DNA of 64,000 nt from Stictocephala bisonia (taxonomy: Eukaryota > Arthropoda > Insecta > Hemiptera > Membracidae), in contig JAQJVL010000148.1 in NCBI GenBank assembly GCA_035578905.1, positions 372,001 to 436,000 on the forward strand. Reading direction: 5' to 3'. A model generated the notes under the pieces. That model ran no database searches and was not told the origin of the DNA. It saw only the letters and a list, made by a program, of their open reading frames with translations. A program made the position numbers and the translations under genes. Positions 1-10,650 of this stretch are shown one piece after another. The stretch's first letter is position 1; every line of letters begins with the position of its first letter.

Positions 1-635
1 TCAAGTGTCGAGCAAAGAGCTTCTTGTCACAGTTCTTCAGTACCTTCGGTAAAGCATTCCACATTTTGGCACCGATGTAGCTGGTCTTTTTTTCTGTGGG
101 TCTGAGGTGGTGCACAGGTTGGCAATAGTCATTTGCGTGCCTTGTATTGTAATGGTGGTTTTGTGACCCACTTCTAGTTGTATCCGGTTTCTTTATGTGT
201 ACGTAGGTTATTGTTTCCATAATGAATAAGTTGATCACCGTCAGTATCTTCAGTTCTTGAAAGGCTCTTCTACAGGTTTCTCTGGGCTGTAAGTTGTATA
301 GGATTCTGATAGCCCGTTTTTGTAGAATAAGGACTCGTTGCATATTTCCAGATGTAGTGCTGCCCCATTCTGAAATACCATATCATAGATGTAACTCAAA
401 CAGCGCAGGAAGTTTTTGCTGTTTTGAAGTCACATATTTTCTTCATTCTTCTTATTACAAACAGTCCTGTACTTAGTTTATTGCAGAGATTGTTGACGTG
501 TGCTGTCCATGAGAGCTTGTCATCAAGTGTTATTCCGAGGTATTCTGTGGTTTCAATTTCTTCCAATTCGGGTAATCTTGCAGTGATCTTACTTTGCCTA
601 CCTAGTACTAGCTGCTTGGTTTTGGTTTCGTTCAC
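1..635 (-). pseudogene. LINE-1 copy: C-terminal part of ORF2 (post-RT region)
   Basis: Minus-strand reading runs from the end of the reverse transcriptase toward the left window edge. The 635-396 segment contains YLGITLDDKLSW, the usual thumb motif just after the RT of CR1/Jockey-group LINEs. From about 395 to 1, another frame reads KRAIRILYNLQPRETCRRAF and then a NTRHANDY...GAKMWNALPKVLKN stretch, the standard C-terminal tail of these polymerases. The end of the protein and the 3' UTR lie left of base 1. At least one frameshift separates the two segments, so the copy is dead. Family group is seen; the exact clade (CR1, L2, Daphne or Rex1) is not resolved. Confidence 0.85.
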
Positions 636-645
636 AACAAGGTCA

Positions 646-1392
646 TTATTGTGGCAGTACTGCCATGTTAAGGGAGATATAGCTGTCTATTTCTAGTTCT
701 TCAGCTGTTGTTCTTCCAAGCAGTAGTACTGTGTCATCAGCATACATTAATGTGTTACTGTAATCTTGTATGAAAGCTGGGAAGTCATTTGTAAATAATA
801 TGAAAAGAACAGGACCAAGGACCGATCCTTGGGGGACTCCTCTAGTGATTGTTTTAGGTTTTGAGCTGACCGTTTCTGTTTTGCCATTTATTACACATGT
901 CATTTCGACCAATTGTTTTCTGTTGGTTAGGTAACTGGTGAACCATGCTTTTGCGGTCCCACGTATTCCTTGGGTTTCTAGTTTGTGCATTAAGTGGCCA
1001 TGATCCAAGCAGTCGAAGGCCATACTGTAATCTAAGAGTATAGCAGTTGATGTTTTACCTTCTTCCATCTGGTCTAGCAGAAAGTCCACCAAGCTGATTA
1101 GTGCAGTGTTTGTAGATTTTCCTGTCAGGAAGCCATGTTGCTGGTGGGTTAATAGTTGGTTAATTGATAGGTGTTCAAACAGTCTAATTAAAACTATTTT
1201 CTCAAGTAGTTTAGAGAATGTTGGTACTAATGAAATTGGTCTATAGTTAGCTGCTTGAGTTGTAGAACCTTTTTTAAATTTTGGAAATACTTTTGCTACT
1301 TTCAGTGCTGAAGGGAAGATTCCTGAGGAAAATGATTTGTTCGTAATATCTACTAGTGGGTCTATCAGTACATCCTTACAAAACTTTAACAA
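646..1392 (-). pseudogene. LINE-1 copy: reverse transcriptase domain
   Basis: This 248-residue frame is a non-LTR reverse transcriptase core. It shows NYRPISLVPTFSKLLEK (motif 1), HGFLTGKSTNTAL (motif 2), LLDYSMAFDCLDH (motif A, catalytic Asp in the SMAFD box), GVPQGSVLGPVLFILFTND (motif B) and LMYADDTVLLL (motif C with the YADD catalytic pair). These order and spacings match CR1/Jockey-group LINEs, which copy RNA into DNA at a nicked chromosomal site. Catalytic residues look intact, but frames break on both sides (upstream at about 1392-1461, downstream at about 640), so the whole polyprotein cannot be made. Confidence 0.93.
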
Positions 1393-1460
1393 TTTTGATG
1401 ATATATCATCATATCCGGCTGAAGTTTTGGGTTTCAGTGATTTGATGATTCAGACACTTC

Positions 1461-1874
1461 TTAATTACTTGCAGGGGTTAATATGAGGCTTGGAGTGTCA
1501 TTATTGGGAACTGGTGGAACTAGGTGTCGTCTTACAGGCCCATTATTTGTTATTGTTTCTTCTGCTATATCTATGAAAAAATTGTTTATGTGCTCTGCTA
1601 TCTGGATTGAGTTTGACTTCTTTTGTCCTTGAACTTCTAATTTAATTATATGGTTAGTGTTTCCTTCTGGCCTTATTTCCGAGTTGATTATATTCCAGAT
1701 AGTTTTTAATTTATTAATGGAGTCTCCAATTTTGTCTATATTGATTTGTTTTCTTAATTGTCTTAGATGTAAGTCATATTCCTTTTTAAAGTTTGCTGTT
1801 ATTCTCTTATGTTCTTCTAAGCCTCTTGCAAGGTATATGTTTTGAGCTCTTATGAACTTAGTTTTTAGTTCCAT
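1461..1874 (-). pseudogene. LINE-1 copy: linker between endonuclease and RT
   Basis: A 137-residue Lys-rich frame containing KEYDLHLRQLRKQINIDKI and the segment IAEHINNFFIDIAEE, which is the usual spacer ahead of the RT in CR1/Jockey-type ORF2 proteins (the region where these proteins read ...HFNNFFSNIG...). It lies in order between the endonuclease and RT fragments on the same strand. Separate frames show that indels have accumulated. The stretch 1875-2170 continues the same region but has no long open frame. Confidence 0.7.
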
Positions 1875-2172
1875 TGTAGTAGGATTAGTGATTGCAAGAT
1901 TAGGTTTTATTTTTTGTTTTACAGTGATTTGAGGGCATGTTTCATTTAGGGCTCTTTGAATCGATGTGTTGAATTTTGTATACGCTTTGTCTGTATCTGT
2001 TGTATTGTAAACTTCGTCCAGTCTTCTTTTTTTAATAATTCATTCAATTTAATTAGGTTTCTATCATTGATTAGTCTTCTTGTTGTTGGCGCTGTGGCTG
2101 GGTCGACATCTCTGGCAATCCAGCATAATTGACCAGAATGGTCTGAAATACATGTGTCTATTACTTCTATGT

Positions 2173-2765
2173 TTACTTCTTTTTCAGGCAGGTTGGTGCA
2201 TTGCAGTCAATTGATGTCCGTGATGTTGGTGTGATTCTGGTTGGTGGAAGATCAATTCTGTACATATTGTGACTGCTGAGAGTGTCCTTCAGGTGATAGT
2301 GAGCATTCCTTTTAGCAAGACAGTCTATGTCTATATCACCAATGAGTATAGTGGGGTGTTTTTCTGCAGATATTTCTTCCAAGACTTCATTTATTACTTC
2401 CAATCCTACCTGGATGTTTCCTTGTGTTCTGTAGATTCCTATTACATAGAGAACTGTTTTCTTAAAAGTAGCTTTTAATGCGGCCACTTCGCAGATAATC
2501 TCAATGCAGTGGGTTTTTAAGTCAACTACTTCAGTTTTTGTAGTAAATAGGTTGTGACTGTATATGGCTATTCCTCCCTTTATGTGATATTCACGGCAAA
2601 ATGCTGTTTTTAATGTGTAGTCAATAAGCCTAGTGTTGGATAGGGTTTCCTCTTTTAGTCCGTGTTCTGTAAGAATTACTATGTGTGGTTTAAGAGTATC
2701 TAGTTGTGTATTAAGTTTCTCAAGCTTATTGGCCATTCTGTCAGTGTTTTGGTGGAATATTTTTA
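2173..2765 (-). pseudogene. LINE-1 copy: apurinic-like endonuclease domain
   Basis: The frame from 2736 reads MANKLEKLNTQLDTLKPHIV followed by ILTEHGLKEE, matching the N-terminal strand and metal-binding Glu of exonuclease-endonuclease-phosphatase folds in LINE ORF2 proteins. A HQNTDRM lead-in can be read upstream to about 2765. Further on are GGIAIYSH, IGIYRTQG, the ILIGDIDIDCL box (normally GDFN) and TRITPTSRTSIDC (normally S.ID). This enzyme nicks the target DNA to prime reverse transcription. The frame breaks near 2173, so the copy is a relic. Confidence 0.88.
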
Positions 2766-2945
2766 ATGGGTTTCTGTGATTGGTCAGTTTTGTATTTGTT
2801 CATTTTCCTGTAGAGAGGGCCTAAAAAACTATTGTTTATTTTATAGATATTAAGTTTGAGTTGTTTCACTGCTTACTACCGCGTGTTCATTAGACATCAT
2901 GTGTCGGTAATATTCAATATTTTCGGTAAAAAAATCATTAAGACG

Positions 2946-3221
2946 TTAGTTTTTAGGTTTTAGCTTTGCGTACATAGGGATATTTTTAACAAGTTTCATT
3001 AGTGGCTCCTTTGGTCGACATATCTCTGAAGTCACATTAGTAGGGGTTACACTTCTTTTCAACCTTTCTTTACGTTTTGATACTTGAAGGGAGACACTGA
3101 ATATATTGTTTCTTGCAGCTCCGTTAGCATGACATTTTCTGTTGTTAGCGTTCATAGTATGTATTTTATTGGTAATAGATTGGTTCAGTTTATTTGTAGG
3201 AGTTTGGTCAATTTGTGATTC

Positions 3222-3266
<45 letters not shown>

Positions 3267-3692
3267 AGGAGTTTGGCTGGTTCTTCCGGTCAAGTTGTGT
3301 TTCAGTTTTTTTGGAGGAGTTTGACTGGCTCTCCCGGTCACGCCTAGACTATGTTTCTCAGTATTGCCTTCAGTTCAGTTCAGTTAAGTCATGCATTATG
3401 TTATTAATATCTTTATTGCATTGGTTAGCATTCGGACCAGGTTTAGAGACTTTTAAGAGAGATTGGAGATGTTCTCTTGCCGTTATAGCTTGTTTACATA
3501 GTTTATCTGTTAATTGATCACAGTTCTTTGATAATTCATTAATTAAATTCGTTTTTATTTTAATTTCTTCTTCAAGATTTCTTATACTAGTTGTCAAAGA
3601 GACGTTGTCCTCTTGAAGTGAATTATAATTCCATGTTTTTAACCGTAGTCATTCCTCAAGTTTTTTTATTTGGTCTCTCAGATTTGAGTTAC
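2946..3692 (-). pseudogene. LINE-1 copy: ORF1 (basic region and coiled coil)
   Basis: Reading leftward, a heptad-like segment (NLEEEIKIKTNLINELSKNC, 3597-3370) is followed by a basic region (3341-2946) with near-repeats of TGRxSQTPPKK. This is the expected layout of an RNA-binding LINE ORF1: coiled coil, then basic tail. Translating leftward from 3692 gives further coiled coil (NSNLRDQIKKLEE, then a stop). The same type of coiled coil (EELFEQAENEKAQLTAQI) continues on the far side of the Tigger insertion at 6098-6180, so ORF1 has been split. A run of 42 T (42 A on the coding strand) at 3224-3265 adds a poly-Lys block. The placement as ORF1 of this LINE is inferred from order and strand. Confidence 0.6.
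3224..3265. repeat. Poly-T tract (42 nt)
   Basis: An uninterrupted run of T on the plus strand lies inside the LINE ORF1 relic. It is flanked by two imperfect copies of a roughly 28-bp segment (GAGTTTGGCTGG.. and GAGTTTGACTGG..), so it may have grown by slippage in an A-rich Lys-coding stretch. It could instead be the poly-A tail of an element inserted on the minus strand. Confidence 0.9.
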
Positions 3693-3694
3693 TA

Positions 3695-6097
3695 CACTAG
3701 AACCCCGCTAATCCGAACCTCGTTAGTCCGAATTTCCGGATAATCCGAACCGGCGGCCTGCGCCGATTTTTTTTTTAGTGCAAGTTAGAGTGAAGGATGA
3801 GCAATTAACAGTACTGTACATGTTTCTGCAACGAAAACGGTTTATTTAGGTTTTAAGTGCAGTATATAAATGTATATCAAGTAAAGTAGAGTACAGTACA
3901 TTACAAATTTTAAGAAATTTTAGTCATGTCAGTTAACTTCAATTGTTTTAAAGAAGAAAACCTGTTTGAAGAAGCAGTGCTGCGCCATCGTCGCAGAAAC
4001 AATAGGTCAGTAGGTGTAGACACGGGGCTTTGCTCTGCGTATCTTAGGGCAAGATCAAATGCGGCTGCTGCGTCGGAGTGCGATACTAGCTCACTGCCGC
4101 CGGTGCCGCTTCCCTCGTTATCGTCATCGCTGCTCTCGGGCTCAGGTTCTCGACGACTCACCGCAGCTACGATGTCCTCATCTGAGAGATTCTCGTGGGT
4201 GTCGTGATCTCCTGCCACCCATTCATCCATGTCAGCATTGTTTGCGTCTTCACAACCGGGAATTTCTCTCACCAGTTGAAGCAGGGGTCCTTGATCACAA
4301 CAGTCATCTGGAGAATCGACGAAATTAAGGGAAGTTCAGAGCTTTCTCCAAGACTTTCGAATTGCCTGTTCAGTGACGCCATCCCATGCCTCAGCAGACC
4401 AGTACGCAACGTCTTTTATCGTTACTCTTTTGATTTTCTCCATTAAAGTTAGTGTAGCATCTTCTTCTATAAGAGTGCGGAGAAACTTTTTGCGATAGGC
4501 TAGCTTCATTGCTTGGAGAACTCCTTGGTCCATTGGTTGCAACAATGCTGTAACGTTGGGTGGCAGAAACATAGTCTTGATTTCGCCACTTTCAAGTTCA
4601 GTGACGTCTGGGTGAGATGGAGCGTTATCAACAAATAGGATTGCCTTATTTGGCAAGTCATTATCTTTGTTGAAGCGTTTGACTGCCGGCACAAATTGGT
4701 TGTGAAACCAAGTCTTAAATAGAGCCATGTCCATCCACGCTCGCTTTTGATTAGTGTAGTAAACCGGTAGGGACTTCATGTTTACATTCTTAAACGCCCT
4801 CGGATTTTTTGCTTTCCCAATCATCATTAATGGTAATTTATGGTTACCAGTGGCATTGCTACAGGCCATCAATGTTACCCTCTCTTTGTTCATTTTATAT
4901 CCAGGGGCACGGTTTTCTTGCTGCGAAGCTAAACTTTTGTTCGGCAACGCTTTAAAGTTTAGGCCGGTTTCGTCAGTATTGTATATTTGCTGAGGAGAAT
5001 AGCCTCCTTCACTTATAACATCAGAAAAATCGTCCAAATAAGCTTGTGCCGCCGCATTATCTGAAGAGAGCTGCTCTCCAGTAATCGTCAACTGGCGGAT
5101 ACCATGACGCATCTTCCACCGGTTCAACCATCCATTGCTCGCAGTGAACGATTCATCGCCATTCATTAAATTATTTAACTGCATAGCTTTTTCCTGTACA
5201 AGAGGCCCACTTAAGGGTGTACCTTTTTCTCTCTCTTGTACAAACCACAAATAGTCAAACAGAAATTTGACAAAAACTTTGTCAAATTTCGAAACTTTTG
5301 ATGTTTGGCGATTTTCGAGAGTTTGGCTAGAGGAGGCCGTGCAGAACTGTTCTAGCTTTGCCCGGTTTTTTTTCCAGTCAGAAATCGTAGCTTTTCCTAC
5401 GCCAAATTCCACAGCTAGTTTTACTGCGCTTTCACCTTTATCTAAGCGATTCAAAACCTCAAGTTTCTCTTTTAAGGAACAAGTCGTATGTTTTCGTTTA
5501 GTTGCCATTGCTGTATGTTAATTACACTAATCACTAAAACCAGTCACAATGTTAGAACACAATGTCAAGTCACAGTACCAAAAGTAAACAAACACTGTAA
5601 TGGCCGAACGATTCAGACTGGACGTCAGACAGACACTGCGTGCGTGGCAGAGGCGGGATTAAGCCAATGGGTGAGGGGATGCGTGCGACGCGCCGTTGTC
5701 TTCACGCATTGGGAACCCGCAAGGTGCTGCCACCCGACGGACATTTAGTGAACTCGATCAACTTAGAAATTACACATAACAGTATTTATCATTGACTGCC
5801 CGAATTACACTCCCATTTACTGCCAAGTGTAGTACAGTGTTTGGTTATAAAACAACGATAGTCAGTTCTTTAGGTTATTTTTGTTACGTTTTCTTTTATT
5901 AATCGTTTAAATTAAATGTTTAGAAGCTAGAGGAATGCTTTTTTATGCTCTTTGTAGCATTGTTATGTACAAATATCACGTTAACAATGTTTAATATAAC
6001 AAATTCCCCTTTATAAACTTTTTTTCGGTTAATCCGAATTTTCCGTAATCCGAACCAGGCCCGGTCCCAATTAGTTCGGATTATCGGGGTTCTAGTG
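3695..6097 (-). mobile_element. Tigger/pogo-type DNA transposon, complete ends
   Basis: The ends are inverted repeats of about 24 bp with one mismatch: CACTAGAACCCCGCTAATCC at 3695 and the complement of GGATTATCGGGGTTCTAGTG at 6097. TA dinucleotides flank both sides (3693-3694 and 6098-6099), the target duplication used by Tc1/mariner/pogo elements. The 2403-bp body holds one minus-strand transposase frame. LINE ORF1-type coiled-coil coding on both sides shows that it landed inside an older LINE. A GC-rich CpG-containing stretch at about 5640-5740 lies upstream of the transposase. Confidence 0.95.
3910..5508 (-). pseudogene. Tigger/Jerky-like transposase with one in-frame stop
   Basis: The frame starts at ATG 5508 and stays open for 390 residues to a TGA at 4336-4338. 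It then continues in the same frame for 141 more codons to 3910. Residues about 5-55 are a CENP-B/psq-type helix-turn-helix (KEKLEVLNRLDKGESAVKLA). Residues about 70-140 are the Tc5-type HTH ending GWLNRWKMRHGI. The DDE_1 catalytic domain has YNTDETGL (D179), LFVDNAPSHPD (D294) and LQPMDQGVL (D327), a DD33D arrangement fitting pogo-like enzymes. The part after the stop is acidic and Ser-rich (EPEPESSDDDNEGSG), as in Tigger C-termini. Only this one nonsense change is visible. Confidence 0.93.
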
Positions 6098-6185
6098 TAG
6101 TTATGTTTGCTTATTTGGGCAGTGAGTTGTGCTTTTTCGTTTTCAGCCTGTTCAAATAATTCTTCCTGTGCTACACCTTGACCAC
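6098..6185 (-). pseudogene. LINE-1 ORF1 5' piece, separated by the Tigger insertion
   Basis: Minus-strand translation gives EELFEQAENEKAQLTAQISK, a coiled-coil segment. It abuts the Tigger TA and resumes at 3692 as NSNLRDQIKKLEE. The upstream border near 6185 joins the Cys/His tail of a second LINE in an open frame (LTLGGVLECGQG). Either the first LINE inserted there 5'-truncated, or the frame is continuous by chance. The border is inferred. Confidence 0.5.
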
Positions 6186-7225
6186 ATTCTAAAACGCCGC
6201 CCAAGGTGAGAGCCCGCTTCCTAGCTAGGGCTGGGCAGTGAAAGAGGATGTGCCCTCCAGACTCCTCCTCCCCACATTTCCTATACAAGAGAATGGGGGT
6301 TGGGAAATCCATCTTGTTCATGTATGCCTGAAACGTCCATTGTCCAGTTATAAAACCAACCACCCTTCGAATTTCTGATTTTGCAAGAGGAAGAGCTTCA
6401 GCTGTGTTGGAGTACGACGGCTCAAACAGAACCTCTTTGGCTTGCCTGTTATCTTGCGTTGCCTCCCAGGTCTCCTGGAACTTGCCAGCGACTCATGTAG
6501 AGGCAACCCTCTTGGCGAGGCTGTAAGCAACCCCGCATGCCGGCTCTGGGCGAACGAGACGTTCCTCAGTGCCTTTCCTGGCACAGTGGTGTGCTCTCGC
6601 ATTTCTCAGTACCTTAGTGTGATCTAGCACCCATGACAGGATTACTCTATTGGAATGCACCAGCGTTTTAAGAATCCCATAACAGTCCCAAACTAGACTC
6701 GAGGTGAAGTCCAACGACGCAAGTGACCTTAGAACAGATAGATGGCTGTCTGAGTTCAGATAGATTGTTTTTCCTTGAGCACAAAACAATGTTTGCCTGA
6801 GCACAGGCAGCTATGGCAGCCATTTCCGTCTGAAAAACCGTAGCCAGTTTTCCAAGGCTACAACTGAGCTCAGTTTTTGACCTGGCACCATAGGCCCCAT
6901 AACTAGACCCAAGGACTGTTCGTGAGCCATCTGTGTACCACGTAATCACGTTCTTTATTGCGATTGATTCACTTTGTTCCCAATCTATTCCGTCGCCAAT
7001 GACGACACGATAGGGTTTGTCAAAGTCGGTTAGGCATCCTATTCGAACACATCTATAGGATTTTCGATTGTAGGATGCTAGAAACTTCAGTATGCTTACT
7101 GGCATAGTAAGCTTGCCAGCATCCACGGGTCTGGATCCTATATGCCACAAGCCATGCCTCTCCCATGGTAAAAATGTCAAGGGTTTAAATGCCCTAAGGA
7201 TTCCCAAACAAGCTAACTGCTGCAC
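6170..7225 (-). pseudogene. LINE-2 copy: RNase H domain and C-terminal zinc knuckle
   Basis: Two overlapping frames on the minus strand give an RNase H domain: TWYTDGSRTVLGSSYGAYG (first catalytic Asp), FQTEMAAIAACAQA (catalytic Glu), IYLNSDSHLSVLRSLASLDF (second Asp) and a decayed third motif, WVLDHTKVLRNARAHHCARKG, where GNE.AD would be expected. The tail 6363-6200 reads GFITGQWTFQAYMNKMDF and then CGEEESGGHILFHCPALARKRALTLG, the Cys-His motif that ends RNase H-bearing LINEs (R1/LOA/Jockey/I group). RNase H removes the RNA template strand. A frameshift around 6700-6790 and the altered third motif mark it as dead. No RT is visible upstream of 7225, so only the C-terminal part remains. Confidence 0.85.
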
Positions 7226-7701
7226 CTTAGTTAGGGTTTTTTATTTATTTATTTATTTATTTTTTTTTTTTGTAAGCTCTACTTATGGTAAATGGTTAGA
7301 TTCTGGGGAATATCTATAAATTATCACTGGAGAATTAGGAGTGGGAACAATCTCTGTACATGATATACACACAGGTCTTGTTTTAACCTGTGTTTGTTAT
7401 CAGTGTATTAAATTCCACAGCCTACATTTTAGCATTAGGTTATCATCTTTGTTTGAAAAATTGTTATATTAAAATAGTTCTAATTTAACAGGACAGTTAT
7501 AAAAGTACAGACAGATCTAATATGCTTAACTTAGGTATCATTAATTTTTTAAAGCCCCACTATCCTCGCATGGACCACTATCCTTGAACTTAGGTGAATA
7601 CGGAATTAATGCTATCTGGATCAGTTTGCCGCCACATTGATCTCAATAATCACGAGTCCTCTATTCATGTATTATAAATCAAAATGCATTATTCATTTCT
7701 A
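7226..7701. other. Non-coding stretch with poly-T/ATTT run
   Basis: A (TTTA)n/T tract lies at about 7237-7272, followed by AT-rich sequence with no convincing gene, exon or repeat boundary. The tract could be the tail of a minus-strand retroelement, but no body is recognisable. Confidence 0.5.
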
Positions 7702-8350
7702 AGAAGCTGATCGTAGAGATATGGGCGAATATGAGGAGTGAATGAGTTTGATGAACGCTGTAGTCATTGTTACTATCTATCTATTACTATGAGGAGCGGC
7801 CGTAGATAAGGGGCTAAGGCGCTGGCTTGCCACGCTGCCGGTCCGGGTTCGGTTCCCGATATGACCACTAATAGATTTTGCCCTGCCGCTCCCGTGGTTC
7901 GGAATTCACGTAAAGCTGTTGGTCCCCATGTTAAGTGTTAGTGAGGGCTCCTTAGCCCTAACTTCGCCTGGTAAAATAAAACAAACTTTAACTTTTTTTT
8001 AACTATCCGTGTTCGACTTAGCTCAGAAAGGACTGTTTATTAATAGCCCAATAGCCAGGGCAACTGAGGGACCTACAGCTTTACGTGGAATCCGAACCAC
8101 GTAGTGTTGGTGTGAATTTAAGCTAACTGAAAAGTCTGACACTCAGTTCTCTTCCCTACACATTATCTGAACCTTGACTACCATTCAAATGGACACCCCA
8201 GACTTCTCCAGTAGTGTCCACATTGATAGCAACCACTCAGCGGATGCCATGTCGGTAATAAGAGGACCGAGCATGGAACCTATCACCTACAATCTCCTCA
8301 AACACTGTACCCAAGTAGCTGGGTTACAGCACTGCACCACCAGTGCCTAC
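7702..8350. repeat. Dispersed repeat family C, copy 1 (longest), split by a SINE
   Basis: It starts AGAAGCTGATCGTAGAGATA and continues after the SINE with TTAATAGCCCAATAGCCAGG, a GTGGAATCCGAACCACGTAG block, TGACACTCAGTTCTCTTCCC and CAACCACTCAGCGGATGCCA. The same ordered blocks recur at about 13648, 16571, 17285-18720, 33682, 58982 and 61500. No coding capacity is seen. Read on the minus strand, it holds the block GTGGTTCGGATTCCACGTAA, which is also found in the tails of two SINE families here. Confidence 0.8.
7793..7985 (+). mobile_element. tRNA-headed SINE (family A)
   Basis: The head GGAGCGGCCGTAGATAAGGG ... GGTCCGGGTTCGGTTCCCGA has a box-A-like segment and a clear pol III box B (GGTTCGGTTCC) in a T-arm-like stem. 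The body contains GTGGTTCGGAATTCACGTAA and GCTGTTGGTCC, and the tail is CCTTAGCCCTAACTTCGCCT GGTAAAATAAAAC. It interrupts family C copy 1. Short AACTAT/ACTAT-type sequences flank both sides, but a clean duplication cannot be fixed by eye. Confidence 0.8.
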
Positions 8351-10120
8351 TGATTAAAGAAAAGGTTATACTCTGCCTGACCTAGTAAGTAAACTATGCC
8401 CTAATGATTTAGGTATCAGTAGTTATCTAGAGTTTCATTGCAGCAGGAGTAGGTTTTCCAGCAGCTTCAGCACACAGACACATGCAATCAGGGAGGAGAC
8501 ATCTCCAGATCTGACAATGTTGCCTGTCGATCAATAGGAACATAGAGGTGACTAGTGCAGCTTTAATATGGAGAAGGTTGTTGCACAATAGGCTTTTTTT
8601 GTAGTCAACATGGATGCGAAGCCAGGTGGTATGTCAATTGCAATGTCATGTATCGCATAGTTGATAGATTTATGGGGATCTATACTTGTATTAGATTTTA
8701 TACTACCACAGTACACCACATAAATTAGAACCCACGTTTCATACATTATGGTGGTATTGACCATATGTCCATCATCATGTACACCATATTAACAGACAGT
8801 GGTAATGATGGTATAAGGTGGGTCAACAAACATAAAATACCAGCTCAATGGTTATCATCAACGTGGACGTGGACACTACTAGAGAAGTCTGGTGTGTCCA
8901 TCTGGGGTGAAGGCCGTAACATGTTAACGGTGCCGAGAGCTTTTTGTGAACTCATTTAATCCGTAACACATTTATGATTGAAGGTTCTCATATTGATAAC
9001 AATAAGTCAATTCATTTTTTGCAACCATGTGCTCCTCAGTTAATCTCCAAATGCCATCAAAATTTTGGAAGTGACCACCTAAGCTTGGTAATTTTAAGTA
9101 GGAAGTAAGAGCCTGCTGATATTGGAAAATTGTAGATTTTTTACCATCGCTACTCTCTTTTTCCTATCATTATCAAAAGAATGCATCAACCAACCAGATG
9201 TAACAAAGTTTTAAGTGTTCTTTTTCGTACTCCTAGAGTAGATTATCATATATTTGTTGCATCCTTGTATGAGTTGTTCTCTGAAACCCTGAGAGACAGA
9301 TGCCGTAAATGAATCTGAATAATCTTAACACCGAAAACAAGTCTGGCAAAATGACAATTCTTTACTAAGGGTAGAATAAACCTAATGACGTCTTCAAACT
9401 TTAACCTAAAGGTCTTTGAATCACAATGTTAAAGTTCATCCAGCGAGGATAAGATTGAACGATAGAAAAATAAACATTCGTCAATGAGAAGAGGTTACAA
9501 GAACAATTGTCTGGTCCAAGAAAATTTGTCAAAAGTTCAATAAATAACTAAATGATCAACAGCTCAAGTCTCAGGAGTACTGAAGAAACCAAGAAACTGA
9601 ATAGAAGTTATTTCATCCTAAACATAAAAAATAAGTTAGTCGTAGCCCATTTAGAATCCTGCCATTGTCATCGTATGATAAAAACCACTATTTGCTGTTG
9701 TGACTGTGATTGTCAACACATTTTTACAGCTCTCCTCTATACAAAGTGCATTGTTTATGGTACATATATACACCACTGATGGATACTGGAGGCATGTATA
9801 GCTGAAGGACGCTGTAAATGTGAGCATCAACCCTCACGGTGGTCCGGCTGACTGCTTGGTTTGGGTGTTGTCTAATTGCAACTCCCCAGGAAGACCATGA
9901 TGCCTAAATTGTGTACTTTCATTTTTCATGTTATTGAAAGCAAGAAAATGCTACAGTTTCTGACCATAAAAGCTTTAACCAAACTAATCTAGGCATATTT
10001 TAAAATCACACTCCAATAATATATTGGTCTTTTTTCGTGTATGATTTTTACGTTTATGAGAATACAACAAGCTCTTTTTTTTTACATATTACATACATTA
10101 AAACTTTTTTTGGGGGTATC
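8351..10120. other. Intergenic stretch, mostly unique
   Basis: No gene is recognisable. A piece at about 8845-8905 (GTGGACACTACTAGAGAAGT) resembles the inner part of family C in the opposite orientation. The remainder is AT-rich, with T-runs near 10075-10110 just before the Sola-like element. Short frames here have no recognisable motif. Confidence 0.5.
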
Positions 10121-10135
10121 ATATGAGTAGGCAAT

Positions 10136-10450
10136 TTCCAAAACCTGTTAAATCACTTTTTCTAAATTTTTCAGTATTCAGGAAAAACTTATAGAAACAT
10201 TATCTCTAAAAATAAAAACCTGAATCTTTTTTTAAAAAATAATTTAAAAATCGCTTTTTTGTTCCATGTATGGCTCTAAGTTAACAGGGTTTTGGTTATT
10301 TTAATATTAAATAATAAAATCTGAAAATAACGGGTTTTGGAAAATTATTTATTTTTAACAGGTTTTGGAAATACCAATGAGGTTTATAACAGGTTTTGGA
10401 ACAATAAAACTGCCACTGTCTTTTTAATGGACTTTCCAAAACCTGTTATT
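10136..10450. repeat. Left subterminal motif array (AACNGGTTTTGGA)
   Basis: Copies lie at about 10138 (inverted, inside the TIR), 10292 (imperfect), 10327, 10356, 10387 and 10435 (inverted). The consensus is TAACRGGTTTTGGAA. Clustered copies near a transposon end are the usual form of transposase-binding sites, so that role is inferred. Confidence 0.8.
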
Positions 10451-10483
10451 ATCACTGGATGAGAGTGTTAAGGAAAACATTAG

Positions 10484-10650
10484 TATTCTGTTTCAAATCA
10501 AATTACTTTTATTAGGCCTAATGTCAATACACAATCTCAGTTGGATCATCTTCGTTAACATTAGTATTCTGTTTCAAATCAAATTACTTTTATTAGGCCT
10601 AATGCCAATACACAATTACACAATCTCAGTTGGATCATCTTCGTTAAGGT
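10484..10650. repeat. Tandem duplication (~82 bp) over the transposase 3' end
   Basis: The segment ATTAGTATTCTGTTTCAAATC ... CAGTTGGATCATCTTCGTTA occurs twice in a row (about 10479-10556 and 10557-10646). The second copy has an 8-bp insertion (TTACACAA). The right copy contains the stop and last codons of the minus-strand transposase. It includes GGCCTAATAAAAGTAATTTG on the minus strand, i.e. an AATAAA polyadenylation signal just after the stop codon, in both copies. Confidence 0.85.

Noticed and set aside
4506..4694. Frames overlapping the Tigger transposase on either strand
   Set aside because: Shadows of the real coding frame, without independent motifs.
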